Part shown: positions 1-7,389 of the stretch, in pieces | Numbering within the stretch: position 1 is the stretch's first letter | How the letters are laid out: every line of letters starts with the position of its first letter | DNA from: DAIMFL01 sp964372215 | GTDB taxonomy: Bacteria; Pseudomonadota; Alphaproteobacteria; Dongiales; Dongiaceae | Direction: 5' to 3' | Assembly: GCA_964372215.1 (NCBI GenBank) | Contig: CAYJQC010000044.1 | Location: forward strand, 1 to 29,083 | DNA: 29,083 bases | Made by a program: the position numbers and the translations under genes | The notes under the pieces: model-generated | Seen by the model: only the letters and a program-made list of their open reading frames with translations | Told to the model about the DNA's origin: nothing | Databases searched by the model: none

Positions 1-55
1 CAGCTAAGCCATTGGAATCGCTTCGGCGCCGATTCAGGTTCTGGGAGACGCTACA
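1..55. repeat. Insertion-sequence-end-like repeat, left copy
   Basis: Bases 25-55 are identical over 31 bp to bases 15088-15118, and looser similarity continues back to base 1 (CTAAG, TTG and CTT blocks). Read on the minus strand the repeat begins TGTAGCGTCTCC, so the element would end in ..CA, as IS21-family elements do (family knowledge). The right copy is preceded by tandem GATTCA..TTTCCCGGA blocks of the sort found inside IS21-like ends. The inference is that an insertion sequence lying mostly left of the window ends at base 55. It could instead be an island attachment repeat. Confidence 0.5.
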
Positions 56-274
56 CATAGCAAGAACTTGGGTTCGTTTCAACTGCGAGGAAAACAATGC
101 GGCGCCGCGTCCTGCCTCTCGACCAAGGTGAACGCGTGCGCCAGAAGCAGGTCAGCCGCGAGAGCGATCTCGAGCGACTGAATCATGGTGAGGTCAGTCG
201 CAACGAGCTCAGTCGAGAGAACAGCTTCTTTGCGCCTCTCGACCCAGCCCAGTTCGAAATCCACACCATAGGAG

Positions 275-379
275 GACGGCGCATCATCTGCGGAGAAGAT
301 CCGCGTCCGACGCATCTTCCCGCTCACCATGGTCTTCGGCGTGATGAAAGCTAGACGGCCTGAGCACCCCGCCCATCGA
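275..379 (-). repeat. Diverged duplicate segment, uninterrupted copy
   Basis: This segment aligns with 4319-4413 continued at 7421-7431, i.e. with the target of the IS1595 transposon. Shared blocks include GACGGCGCATC, GCGGAGAAGAT, the GGCGTGAT region and CCATCGA. The indels are three bases long, so the ancestral sequence was probably coding. On the minus strand both copies read ITPK..VSG...RIFSA..DAPS. Here the frame stays open down to base 79 (about 80 residues, starting near 331), but the reading is antisense to the start of the next gene and I do not recognise the family. It may be a remnant of a small hypothetical protein. Confidence 0.5.
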
Positions 380-402
380 GCGCAACCGAAGGCGAGGCTA
401 AC

Positions 403-954
403 ATGAGCATCACCGTAGTATTCCTTGGTCCATGCTACAAGCAAGACAGTAAGACACAGACCCTGCATGAGCCGTTTTCGAGTCGTTCGCGGTCCGGAAA
501 ATTCCTGCGGTCGATCTCGGATGCAATTGGGTCCGGGCGCCGCATCCGCTTCTCGTTCGAGAACATTATCCCCGATGCGGTGTTCGATCCGGCCGGACGC
601 GAGCGAAACCCTAAAGGTCCGGAGCTCCTCGATCACATCACCTCGGAGGATTTTTGGAAGCGCGTTCGAGGCGACATCGTAGTAGGACTGAGCGCCGACG
701 TGCGACGGGCTTTTGAACTCCGCGAGAACCGGCCCATATCGACTGGAGAGACAGTACGCATCTCCGACCGCCACTTTATCTTCTTCGAACACCCATCTTT
801 CGTTATGCGCCAGCCGATCGTTCACCGACAGGAGTATGCTGAGCGACTGAAGACCGGCATCAGAACAGCCGAAGCACTTCTTGCTGCTCAGCTTCAAAAG
901 ACAGCCATGCACCGTCACGGCTTGCGGGATATTGAATCTCGTGTCGATTCATGA
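403..954 (+). CDS. Uracil-DNA glycosylase-like protein
   Basis: This 183-residue protein looks like a member of the uracil-DNA glycosylase superfamily, the group that removes damaged or misincorporated bases, although its substrate cannot be told. An early FLGPCYKQD could be the substrate-pocket strand. It is followed by SGKFL, an ENIIPDAVFDP stretch, a hydrophobic DIVVGLSADVRRAF strand-helix, and a C-terminal FFEHPSFVMR...RQEYAERL resembling the family's terminal HPS motif and helix. The start at 403 follows GAGGC. The gene stands alone, next to mobile-element debris, and its stop overlaps a weak ATG at 951. Bacterial defence loci sometimes carry glycosylases of this type, but that role here is a guess. 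The family assignment rests on motif pattern only. Confidence 0.55.
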   Translation: MSITVVFLGPCYKQDSKTQTLHEPFSSRSRSGKFLRSISDAIGSGRRIRFSFENIIPDAVFDPAGRERNPKGPELLDHITSEDFWKRVRGDIVVGLSADVRRAFELRENRPISTGETVRISDRHFIFFEHPSFVMRQPIVHRQEYAERLKTGIRTAEALLAAQLQKTAMHRHGLRDIESRVDS

Positions 955-1176
955 ACGATTTTCTCGTCAATCACATCTCACCTAAGGCGCGGCCGCTAAG
1001 CGTTTGGCGTTGGGTCGATCTGGGGCGTGCTTGGCCCTCACTCATAGATAGTTTCGAACTCGCCATCCTCGAGGAGGTACGCCACATCGGGTACCAAGCC
1101 ATGGAGCACTGCCCCGGCCGAGGCCTCTCATTGCAGGCCGCTTTGGATCGGCCGGCGCCAGGCGGCCGCCATACAC

Positions 1177-1389
1177 TCAATCGCGTGGCGACGGCCCCTT
1201 TCCCTTGAAGGGTATCGGCACGGGGTTAAAGCGGTCACGGATCTGCGTCAACGGTGGAAGCTCTGACAAGCACAGCGCATCAAATTCCCGGATGGCATCG
1301 ATGTCGAGTGCGCCGGCGCTGTGCAGGTCCTTCGCTGCCTCGAAAACTTCGAGGAGGATCCGGCTATTCTTCTTGATCTTGGTCACCAC
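1177..1389 (-). pseudogene. XRE-type antitoxin, N-terminal remnant
   Basis: Read on the minus strand from a GTG near 1389, about 70 residues run VVTKIKKNSRILLEVFEAAK, then DLHSAGALDIDAIREFDALCL. This matches the N-terminal region of NadS/HigA-like antitoxins (long helix, then REFDALCLP). Those proteins continue with a helix-turn-helix that binds their own promoter. Here the sequence leaves the family pattern just after LPPLTQIRDRF and stops after GPSPRD, so the DNA-binding domain is gone. No partner toxin is visible upstream. It is best read as a broken antitoxin; a short functional orphan is less likely. Confidence 0.55.
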
Positions 1390-1576
1390 AACATACCTGC
1401 CAACAAGCGGTGCCCAGAAGGAACGCCGAAGCGCCTGTCCTGGGGCCCTGAACTGCGTCACGGGCGCGTGCCTCGAAAGCCGACGGCAGAGGGGCCTCGT
1501 GACCATCACTCAAATATATAGGTCCTTCTAACACGAGCGGGGGCGCCGGACGGACGCCCGTCACAAAAGCCGCCTA

Positions 1577-1701
1577 GGCGAGGTGCAGATTGCACCTCGC
1601 GTCGTAGCTTCGAGCGCTATCTGAGACGGATCTCAGGCTTCCATCAGTGGAGCGGGTGATGCGAAGCGCGACATCGCCACCACCAACCAGGGGCAAGAGC
1701 C
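1577..1701 (+). promoter_or_regulatory. Structured leader, copy A
   Basis: This leader of about 125 nt shares ordered blocks with 8662-8788. First is a palindrome with 10-bp perfect arms and a GAT spacer (1578-1600). Second is CTGAGA..TCTCAG (1621-1636), whose arms are conserved although the loop differs. Third is a GTGGAGCGG...GCGAAGCGCG...CATCGCCAC block ending shortly before the ribosome-binding site. Both leaders end at the ATG of an otherwise unrelated small gene. A structured RNA, an operator array, or a repeated promoter cassette would each explain it. I do not recognise it as a named RNA family. Confidence 0.6.
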
Positions 1702-2034
1702 ATGGATACGACAGAGTTGGTGACGACCGAAAGATGGCGGCTGAGCCGCGCGGAATTTCTCGTCGATGAGTCGGCCTTGGTCACCTATGAATGGCCCGTC
1801 GCGTTGGTATTCGGCGTCCTCTTTCTAGGCATGGCGATCCACCTCTCTGGAGAGGCGCGGCAGGTTGCGGCCGTCGCCACCAAGGTCGCGGCGCTTGCGC
1901 CCGCACAACGCAGCGCTGTGCTGGCGCGTCTTGATGCCGGTACGCGCGACCGATTGGAGACCCTTCTGGAGAAGGTTCGTGCTTCCGAGTCTTGGACGGG
2001 CGCGCCGATTGAAGACGTTGGCAGTCCATCATGA
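1702..2034 (+). CDS. Single-pass membrane protein coupled to PP2C
   Basis: This 110-residue protein has one clear membrane segment near residues 31-51 (WPVALVFGVLFLGMAIHLSG). A charged and alanine-rich helical stretch follows (VAAVATKVAALAPAQRSAVL...RLETLLEKV). I do not recognise a family. The start at 1702 follows AGGGG with suitable spacing and lies directly after structured leader A. Its TGA overlaps the ATG of the downstream phosphatase in an ATGA arrangement, so the two are almost certainly one operon and translationally coupled. A reasonable inference is that it anchors or regulates the phosphatase at the membrane; nothing in the sequence proves this. Confidence 0.7.
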   Translation: MDTTELVTTERWRLSRAEFLVDESALVTYEWPVALVFGVLFLGMAIHLSGEARQVAAVATKVAALAPAQRSAVLARLDAGTRDRLETLLEKVRASESWTGAPIEDVGSPS

Positions 2035-2735
2035 TCACGCGTCACGACGAGAAGCAGAACCCGGGATCGGTGCATTGGACTGGTCAAGCCAGGGGCGCAC
2101 GAGGACCCGGTGGGGCGAGTTTCGTCGTGCCTGGCAACCTCAAGGATCAGTGTGACGATCGTGTTCTGGTGTTGGCCGACGATGCGCGCTGCCTGGCACT
2201 TCTCGCGGATGGTGCAACCGGAACAGGCCGCGGCGGACTTGCCGCCGACGCTTTCATTGAGCGCCTGGCGTCCTTCGACGGCGCGCCGACCGATGCAGCG
2301 GGCTTGCAGAAGCAGTTCGACCTGGCGGATCGCGATGCGGCGAGGACGGGTGGCAGCACCACCGGAATCGCGGTCGTGCTGAAGAATGGTGCACTGATCG
2401 GCTGCAGCGTCGGAGACTCCGTCGCATTCCTGATCCGTGCCGGCGGCTCCTTCGAGGAGCTCACCCGATGGCAGCGGCGCAAGCCGCGCATCGGTCAATC
2501 GAGTATCGAGCTGGAGGTCTTCGACCCGGTCGAGCTCTCCCTCGGGTGCCGCGTGCTGATGGTGAGCGACGGGGTGTTACAGCTCGGATCCTATCAGTCC
2601 ATCGTTGCCGACGCACTCAGCGGAACGCCAGAGCATTGCCTTGCGAACCTTGTTGCACGCGCGAAAGCCCGTGATCCGGGGGTTCAGACCGACGATTGCT
2701 CAGGGATTTTGCTGGACTGCGACAACATCTGGTGA
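2031..2735 (+). CDS. PP2C-family protein phosphatase
   Basis: This 234-residue protein carries the ordered motifs of PPM/PP2C phosphatases, which remove phosphate from Ser/Thr residues using two divalent metals. ADGATGTGRGG (residues 59-69) matches the VADGMGGH metal motif. GGSTTGIAVVL (from 107) and VGDSVAFLI (from 127) are the core strands, VSDGV (from 178) holds another metal aspartate, and QTDDCSGILL (from 219) is the C-terminal DN/DD motif. The metal-binding aspartates therefore appear present, though the N-terminal NED motif is replaced by KDQCDDR. It overlaps the upstream membrane protein by 4 bp. No kinase is encoded nearby, so the substrate is unknown. The final residues (DCDNIW) run into a gene-poor stretch. 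Confidence 0.8.
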   Translation: MITRHDEKQNPGSVHWTGQARGARGPGGASFVVPGNLKDQCDDRVLVLADDARCLALLADGATGTGRGGLAADAFIERLASFDGAPTDAAGLQKQFDLADRDAARTGGSTTGIAVVLKNGALIGCSVGDSVAFLIRAGGSFEELTRWQRRKPRIGQSSIELEVFDPVELSLGCRVLMVSDGVLQLGSYQSIVADALSGTPEHCLANLVARAKARDPGVQTDDCSGILLDCDNIW

Positions 2736-3837
2736 TCGAGCAGGGCAGGTTCGGTATCCGCCTTGATCAGAATGTGGGGATGGCCGAGTTGGCGGCCATC
2801 AGTGGTCCATGCAAGGCGCGCCGCAGTCAAAAGAGGATCAAGGATCTCTACCGTGGACGGTGAAGAACAACGCGTTGAAATTGCTCGCGCTGCGATGTCA
2901 CGTCGGCGCCGTGTGCATCGAAGAATCAAAACACGATCAAGAATAGGAAATCGCGGCCAGAAGTTTGAGCGGCGCCACGCCAAGCGTTGTGTTTCGGACC
3001 CTGTGGTCAGAGAGCTATCGCAAGGAAAATCAAAGCGTTAGGCGCCCTTTGCTGCGCGCGGAGTGACGCCGGTGGTGCCAGATCTGCAGCACGCGTGGGT
3101 GTTCTGGAGCGTATAGAAGAGAAGGATGGGGCGCGGGCTGCGTGTGCTGGTTCGAATATCGTCCATCATGCCGCACGACTTATCGTTCATAGCACGCGCC
3201 GCCGCCAAGCTCGCTGCCGATGATCACTGCGACTCGGCGCCAATGTCGTCGTAGCCGTGCCATCGTTTGTCGGGCTGGCGGCCGAAGCCTTCATCGGGCG
3301 CCTCATCGAGACCGGTCGGCTACGAGCGCGATGCTCAAGAGCTGGCTGATCTCCCCCAGCCCCTGCGATTTCATAGCCGTGTAAGACCGAATTTCGTCCT
3401 TAGGAAGGAGTGATCCAGCAGCCGACGACGGCTTGGATATCTCCGCACACAAGACCATCTGGCGGACATTTCCCGAGTCTGCTAACGGCCATTTAACGGA
3501 TTGTCTGACGGCAACCTCTCGCTCTCCGGCGCGAGCTCGGGAAAATGTTACTAGGTGGCACGGGAAAATACGACTAGCACATGCCACCCAGCTCAATAAT
3601 AACCAGTGACTTCGCGGCATGACCGCGTCTCAGCCATCGATGGCCCGCTGTAGGTTGTGCTCATAGCCGTATAGGACCAAATTCGTCCCTAAGAGCTATT
3701 GATTCCGCAACCCGGCTGACACCTGACGGCTACTGACTTTTGGCAAATCACCGGCACCGAACCGCCAGAATGCATAGCGAGCGCGTTGCGCTGCTGCCAT
3801 CTCGGCGCCTACTTTCGAACCGACGCCACGGGCGCCG
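2736..3837. other. Gene-poor degenerate stretch
   Basis: No open frame here is convincing; all are short, interrupted or rich in Arg/Ser in the way of shadow frames. Short protein-like pieces occur: IAARSLSGATPSVVFRTLW on the plus strand near 2950-3010, and PDKRWHGYDDIGAESQ on the minus strand near 3230-3280. They suggest decayed genes. Two imperfect 35-bp repeats beginning TCATAGCCGT lie at 3371-3405 and 3661-3695, each followed by GACC/GGACC and a TCGTCC block. A 23-bp step repeat with CGGGAAAAT occurs at 3538-3580. The stretch is most simply read as mobile-element and gene debris. Confidence 0.5.
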
Positions 3838-4252
3838 CTAGACGGTGCCATCCCAGAAGGGTGCGGTTGGCTCCACTTGCGGAAGCCGACGACCGTAAGG
3901 ACTCAGCCGGACCGCCCATGCCTGGTGATCCAGACGGCATGCGATGCCGTCCAGGTCTGGCAGATCGCCGTGGAGTCGGCGAATTGCGTCGGCCGGGACA
4001 TGCCCTTCGACCACATAGCCTTGGATCTCGGCGGTGTGGAACGACAGCAGCCCTTCGGGGATTCGGCCAACCGTCTTGATTGGATCGAGATCGTCGAGGT
4101 CGATCAACTTTCACGGCAAAGCCTTCCGCGCGCACATGCGACACCCAGCCGCCGCAGCAGCCGCAGGTCCGCGCGCTCACCGCTGGTGCAAGCGCTCTTC
4201 TCGTAGGCTTTGGCCAAGGGCCGAGCGACCCGGCGGCCTCGGACGAGCTCAT
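3838..4252 (-). pseudogene. DUF411 metal-binding protein, frameshifted
   Basis: On the minus strand one frame reads ARTCGCCGGWVSHVRAEGF. The homology then jumps frame to DLDDLDPIKTVGRIPEGLLS followed by FHTAEIQGYVVEGHVPADAI, and jumps back to MPSGSPGMGGP. In order these are the hallmarks of DUF411 proteins: the N-terminal Cys motif, the SCHTA-like turn, the GHVPA loop and the GSPGME loop. That small family is found near copper and metal resistance genes. At least two frameshifts separate the pieces, so no full product can be made. The usual Cys before HTA is Phe here. It lies just outside the left end of the IS1595 transposon and may predate that insertion. Confidence 0.75.
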
Positions 4253-4318
4253 CGTCCTGAAATCGAAACGTCCGCCATCGCGCTGAACGGCTCATTGACT
4301 TTATCGTCGGGATCAAGC

Positions 4319-4413
4319 GACGGCGCATCGATGCCCGCGGAGAAGATTCGCGGCGAACGTGTCCCACTCACTCTGACCTTTGGCGTGATTAGCAGCTAAA
4401 CGGGCCGAGCGTC
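4319..4413 (-). repeat. Diverged duplicate segment, interrupted copy
   Basis: This segment aligns with 275-379. The alignment breaks exactly at the transposon and resumes beyond it: after the duplicated 8-mer, CTGTCCATCGA at 7421-7431 matches CCGCCCATCGA at 369-379. This gives an internal control for the pre-insertion sequence. On the minus strand it reads LLITPKVRVSG...RIFSAGIDAPS, and the frame ends at about 4249. There it overlaps, as ATGA, the probable start of the DUF411 remnant, so the two may once have been coupled genes. Confidence 0.65.
4406..4413. repeat. Target site duplication, left
   Basis: CGAGCGTC here is repeated exactly at 7413-7420, each copy abutting a 23-bp terminal inverted repeat. 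IS1595-family elements typically duplicate 8 bp of target (family knowledge), so size and position both fit. An intact duplication indicates one insertion event without later rearrangement, probably fairly recent. Confidence 0.93.
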
Positions 4414-4436
4414 AACGCTTGTCCCGTTGTCCCAGG
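4414..4436 (+). repeat. Transposon terminal inverted repeat, left
   Basis: The repeat starts AACGCTTGTCCCGTTG and ends CCAGG. It is the exact reverse complement of 7390-7412. Its outer edge abuts the 8-bp target duplication, which fixes the element boundary. Confidence 0.93.
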
Positions 4437-4587
4437 TGCACACCAGATCTTGTAGCCGAGGCCTTTGCGCTTAGGACACGCTTAACGGGAATATTTCTAA
4501 CCGGCCAGTCGCCGGCGAGCGGCGATCTGCTCTGACAAACAAGATGCGGCGCGTGTGGGCCCTCAGCAGACAAGGAGGTCGCGCCCT

Positions 4588-5271
4588 CTATGCTGACTTT
4601 GTCTTATTGAAAGTTCGTGGTCCACTGTCAACCATCGGGAACGGCAGCTGGACGAACCCGATTCGCGCACGGTGCCCGAAATAATTTGAGTTGGCGGCTC
4701 TGCCGTTCGGGCTGCGATATGGAGGGTGCTCCTCAGCCAGCTTTATGAGAGCAGGCAAGCTGACGGAGCACTGCAGACGTCGCTGCGATTCGGAATCAAT
4801 TTTTGGGTTAAGGACGACTAGCCCAATCCGGTCTTGCACCTTCTGAATACGTTCCTTCACCCAGGCCCGCGCTTCAACGTGCATGCCTTCGGGGAAGCGA
4901 GTGATACCGAAGCCAAAGTGAATTTCTGTGATCTCTTCGAGCGAGATTGAGCCCTTTAGCGCCGGAAACATCTCCCCATGGAGAAATATCTCGTCGACCT
5001 GGTGAAAGAGCTTTGTTGTCCCTTGTTGCGTGTAGCTGCACACGAGCATTCGGTAGGCGGTATTGTTCCGCCAGAAACGACGGGCATCAGCTAGGCCAAC
5101 AGTTTTTCCCGACGTGGTCTTGATGCTGCTAGGCAGCCCATAAATGCGATCAAAGTCGCCCTCAACATCGAACTCCGAGTTGACCGACCTTGAGCGATCG
5201 GCGGCGCCTTGAAAAAGCGCTGCCTTGACCAAGTCCTCGAAGCTCTTGCCATGAAGTTGGTTAGACGCCAT
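4588..5271 (-). CDS. Putative type II restriction endonuclease (passenger)
   Basis: This 227-residue protein overlaps the methyltransferase gene by 11 bp and is probably translated from the same mRNA. The N-terminus HGKSFEDLVKAAL (residues 7-19) has the glutamate-bearing helix typical of PD-(D/E)XK nucleases. It is followed by EFDVEGDFD (33-41) and LPSSIKTT (46-53), a candidate acidic and IK catalytic pair, then LADARRFW. The C-terminal third contains VVLNPKIDS...QRRLQCSVSL, a conserved-looking block. No inactivating change is visible. Its pairing with an adenine methyltransferase in one mobile element supports a restriction role. The nuclease assignment is inferred from motif order and context; the recognition site is unknown. 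Confidence 0.65.
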   Translation of the reverse strand: MASNQLHGKSFEDLVKAALFQGAADRSRSVNSEFDVEGDFDRIYGLPSSIKTTSGKTVGLADARRFWRNNTAYRMLVCSYTQQGTTKLFHQVDEIFLHGEMFPALKGSISLEEITEIHFGFGITRFPEGMHVEARAWVKERIQKVQDRIGLVVLNPKIDSESQRRLQCSVSLPALIKLAEEHPPYRSPNGRAANSNYFGHRARIGFVQLPFPMVDSGPRTFNKTKSA

Positions 5272-6106
5272 GGGCAGCTTCGAGATACGCTGAAACGAGT
5301 TCGCGCTTGGCTATGCTGGGGTTTCCGGCAGTACGGCTTTTGATTGGATCCCAGTTGATGCCGCCAAGGATGTCGATGACTCGCTGCCTGATGCCGAGGT
5401 CCCTGATGAAATAGTGCGAGGACTCGGAGCGGGCCCTGAATTCCCTATAGATCGTTCCTGCTCGTGCACCGACGCGCTGGAAGGCGAAGTCAGCCTTGGA
5501 CTTCATCACGAATTGAAAATCAGGCACGGAGAGAGCCGATTTGATCAGAGGGCGCTCCGCGTCTCGCCGCTCCCAAACCTGGAATACGCATGGGACGCTG
5601 TAGACATCTCCGAGGAAGGTAAAGCCATCCACCGGGACCTCGGTCTGCCTTGCCAGATGAAAATTCCGGTGGAGCCGTCGAACGACCGAGTCCTTTTCGA
5701 ACGTGCGCGGCACGATGAATGCGATCACCTCGGAGAACGCCGCCGCGTGATTGAAGAAGCGAATCGCGAGGCTCGCGTTCTTCCCGAACGGAGGGTTGCC
5801 CACGGTCACGAAGCGTTCGCTGGTGCCTGGGTCCCAGGACAGGAAGTCCAGTCGAATGACCTTCGGGTGCTCTGGCTCGATGTCGAACCCGAGCTTGTTT
5901 TTGGGCATGGCATCGAAGAAGGCGCCGCCGCCCGCTGAGGGCTCCAGCCACGTCAGTCGACACCGTGCACGACCGATGACTTTGCGGACGACTTCGACAC
6001 ACTCGGCCGCAACCTCGGGGTCGGTGTAGAACTTGTCGAGATGACGCGCACGCTCACGAGTGCAATAAATCGCCTCTGCGGCAGCCGTTTTGCGTGACGA
6101 TTTCAT
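5261..6106 (-). CDS. N6-adenine-type DNA methyltransferase (passenger)
   Basis: This 281-residue protein has the S-adenosylmethionine-binding motif EPSAGGGAF (residues 55-63), the acidic loop GFDIEPEH (73-80) and the catalytic NPPF (104-107). That motif set is typical of adenine (or N4-cytosine) DNA methyltransferases. The segment LDKFYTDPEVAAECVEVV near residues 23-40 is the usual N-terminal helix before motif I. It is the first gene of a two-gene unit with the endonuclease-like gene and probably protects the host DNA from it. The start at 6106 has a strong GGGGGAG site, but that site and the ATG lie inside an 11-bp inverted repeat. The recognition sequence cannot be read from this protein. 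Confidence 0.88.
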   Translation of the reverse strand: MKSSRKTAAAEAIYCTRERARHLDKFYTDPEVAAECVEVVRKVIGRARCRLTWLEPSAGGGAFFDAMPKNKLGFDIEPEHPKVIRLDFLSWDPGTSERFVTVGNPPFGKNASLAIRFFNHAAAFSEVIAFIVPRTFEKDSVVRRLHRNFHLARQTEVPVDGFTFLGDVYSVPCVFQVWERRDAERPLIKSALSVPDFQFVMKSKADFAFQRVGARAGTIYREFRARSESSHYFIRDLGIRQRVIDILGGINWDPIKSRTAGNPSIAKRELVSAYLEAAHGV

Positions 6107-6152
6107 AACTCCCCCAAGCGGTCGGAGCCGAGTGGCTCCTAGGGGGAGTTAT
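6105..6152 (-). promoter_or_regulatory. Nested palindrome over the methyltransferase start
   Basis: Bases 6105-6115 (ATAACTCCCCC) and 6142-6152 are perfect 11-bp inverted repeats. Between them is an inner hairpin GGAGCC-GAGT-GGCTCC. On the minus strand the inner side of the 3' arm contains the Shine-Dalgarno GGGGGAG and the A and T of the start codon. If transcription begins upstream of 6152, the mRNA would fold over its own ribosome-binding site. It could instead be a DNA operator, for example for autoregulation by the methyltransferase. It sits in the divergent gap between methyltransferase and transposase. Confidence 0.7.
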
Positions 6153-6291
6153 TCGTGGATCGCGAAGCTCGCTACGAAGTGCCGACTAAGCGTAAGCGGT
6201 CTTATCCCGTTGACTCAGGTAAGCAATTGAAATAGAATCGCTATCGTGCGTGGTTTGCATCCGAAAATTTTTTAATTTTTGAGGCATCATC

Positions 6292-7380
6292 ATGACCAGG
6301 AAGAAATCGCTTTCTCTGGCCGAGTTTCAGGCCCGTTTTCCGGACGAGACGGCCTGCGCCGCCTATCTCTACGAGAAGCGCTGGCCCAACGGTTTCGTGT
6401 GTCCGGCCTGCGGCTGCATGCGGCCGGTGGCGCTGAAGAGCCGGGCATACACCTACGAGTGCCTCGATTGCGGACGCCAAACGTCGATCACCGCCGGGAC
6501 GGTGATGCATCGGACCAAGCTGCCACTGACCACTTGGTTCCGCGCCGCCCACCTGATGTCGAACCACTCCAATGGCATGTCCGCCCTCCAGCTCAAGGGG
6601 CAGATGGGCATCACCTACAAGACGGCTTGGCTGCTCGAACAGAAGCTCCGGCGGTCCATGGTTGATCCCGACCGCAGCAAGCTCACCGGCATCGTCGAGA
6701 TCGACCAGACCGAGATCCCGTTCCGGACCAAGTCGGCCTTCTTCGACGAGACCATCGCCCAGAAGATCATCATCATCGGCGCAGTCGAGGTGATTGATCG
6801 GGAAACGGGATGCACGCCGAAGATCAAGCGGAAGGGCGCCCTCTATTACAACACCAAGGCCGGTCGCATCCGGCTCGCCGTCATCCCCGACAACTCATCC
6901 GCGGCCATCAAGGCCTTCGTCCGGGCGAACATCGAGGCGGGCTCCACCCTGGTCACCGATGGGCACCGGTCGTACCTGAACCTGACCGACTACCGGCACG
7001 ACCCGCATGTCGTCGACCGGCTCCCGGCCCACATCCCACTGCCCTGGATCCACCGGGTCTTCGCCCTGATGAAGCGCTGGGGCCTGGGCACCTACCACGG
7101 GCTCCGGCTGAAGCACATCGACACGTACCTCAACGAGTACGTCTTCCGGTTCAACCGTCGCCAGCACCGCAAGGCGTCATTTGAGACGCTGCTCGGGCTC
7201 ACTTCGGCGGGGCAGCCGAAGAGCTACTGGGACATCACCGGTCACGAGAATCCCCGGAAAGGCGATACGCCGCGGCGGATCACGCCGAGACGCCGAAAGA
7301 CGGCGAACGGGATGCGCGAGGATCGGCAACCTAAGCGTGTGCTACGCCGGAAGAGCGGACCGAAGTCAGCGATTCAATAG
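6292..7380 (+). CDS. IS1595-family transposase
   Basis: This 362-residue transposase has an N-terminal zinc ribbon with cysteines at 37, 40, 57 and 60 (FVCPAC...YECLDCGRQT). The ISXO2-like catalytic domain follows: VEIDQTE (Asp138), TLVTDGHRSY (Asp223), and HRVFALMKRWGLGTYHG with His254/Lys261, then YLNEYVFRFNRRQHRK. This is the expected order of the family. A basic C-terminal tail of about 60 residues extends beyond the core. The start follows GAGG in an AT-rich leader. Acting at the 23-bp ends, it should move the whole 3-kb unit including the cargo. No frameshift or missing catalytic residue was seen. Confidence 0.95.
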   Translation: MTRKKSLSLAEFQARFPDETACAAYLYEKRWPNGFVCPACGCMRPVALKSRAYTYECLDCGRQTSITAGTVMHRTKLPLTTWFRAAHLMSNHSNGMSALQLKGQMGITYKTAWLLEQKLRRSMVDPDRSKLTGIVEIDQTEIPFRTKSAFFDETIAQKIIIIGAVEVIDRETGCTPKIKRKGALYYNTKAGRIRLAVIPDNSSAAIKAFVRANIEAGSTLVTDGHRSYLNLTDYRHDPHVVDRLPAHIPLPWIHRVFALMKRWGLGTYHGLRLKHIDTYLNEYVFRFNRRQHRKASFETLLGLTSAGQPKSYWDITGHENPRKGDTPRRITPRRRKTANGMREDRQPKRVLRRKSGPKSAIQ

Positions 7381-7389
7381 GTTGTGTTC

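Noticed and set aside
79..918. Long minus-strand open frame of 279 residues opposite the glycosylase-like gene
   Set aside because: Most of it is antisense to a better gene at 403-954. Only the part below about 355 has support, through its homology to 4319-4413.
951..1208. 85-residue frame overlapping the glycosylase-like stop as ATGA
   Set aside because: Composition is not protein-like in the second half and it runs opposite the antitoxin remnant. A minus-strand scrap (DVAYLLEDGEFETIYE) in the same place is equally plausible as gene debris.
1578..1600. Leader palindrome taken as a CRISPR repeat
   Set aside because: Only three scattered copies, kilobases apart, with no regular spacers and no cas genes.
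6241..6567. Minus-strand frame at the transposase start
   Set aside because: Shadow of the transposase gene, which has all expected motifs on the plus strand.
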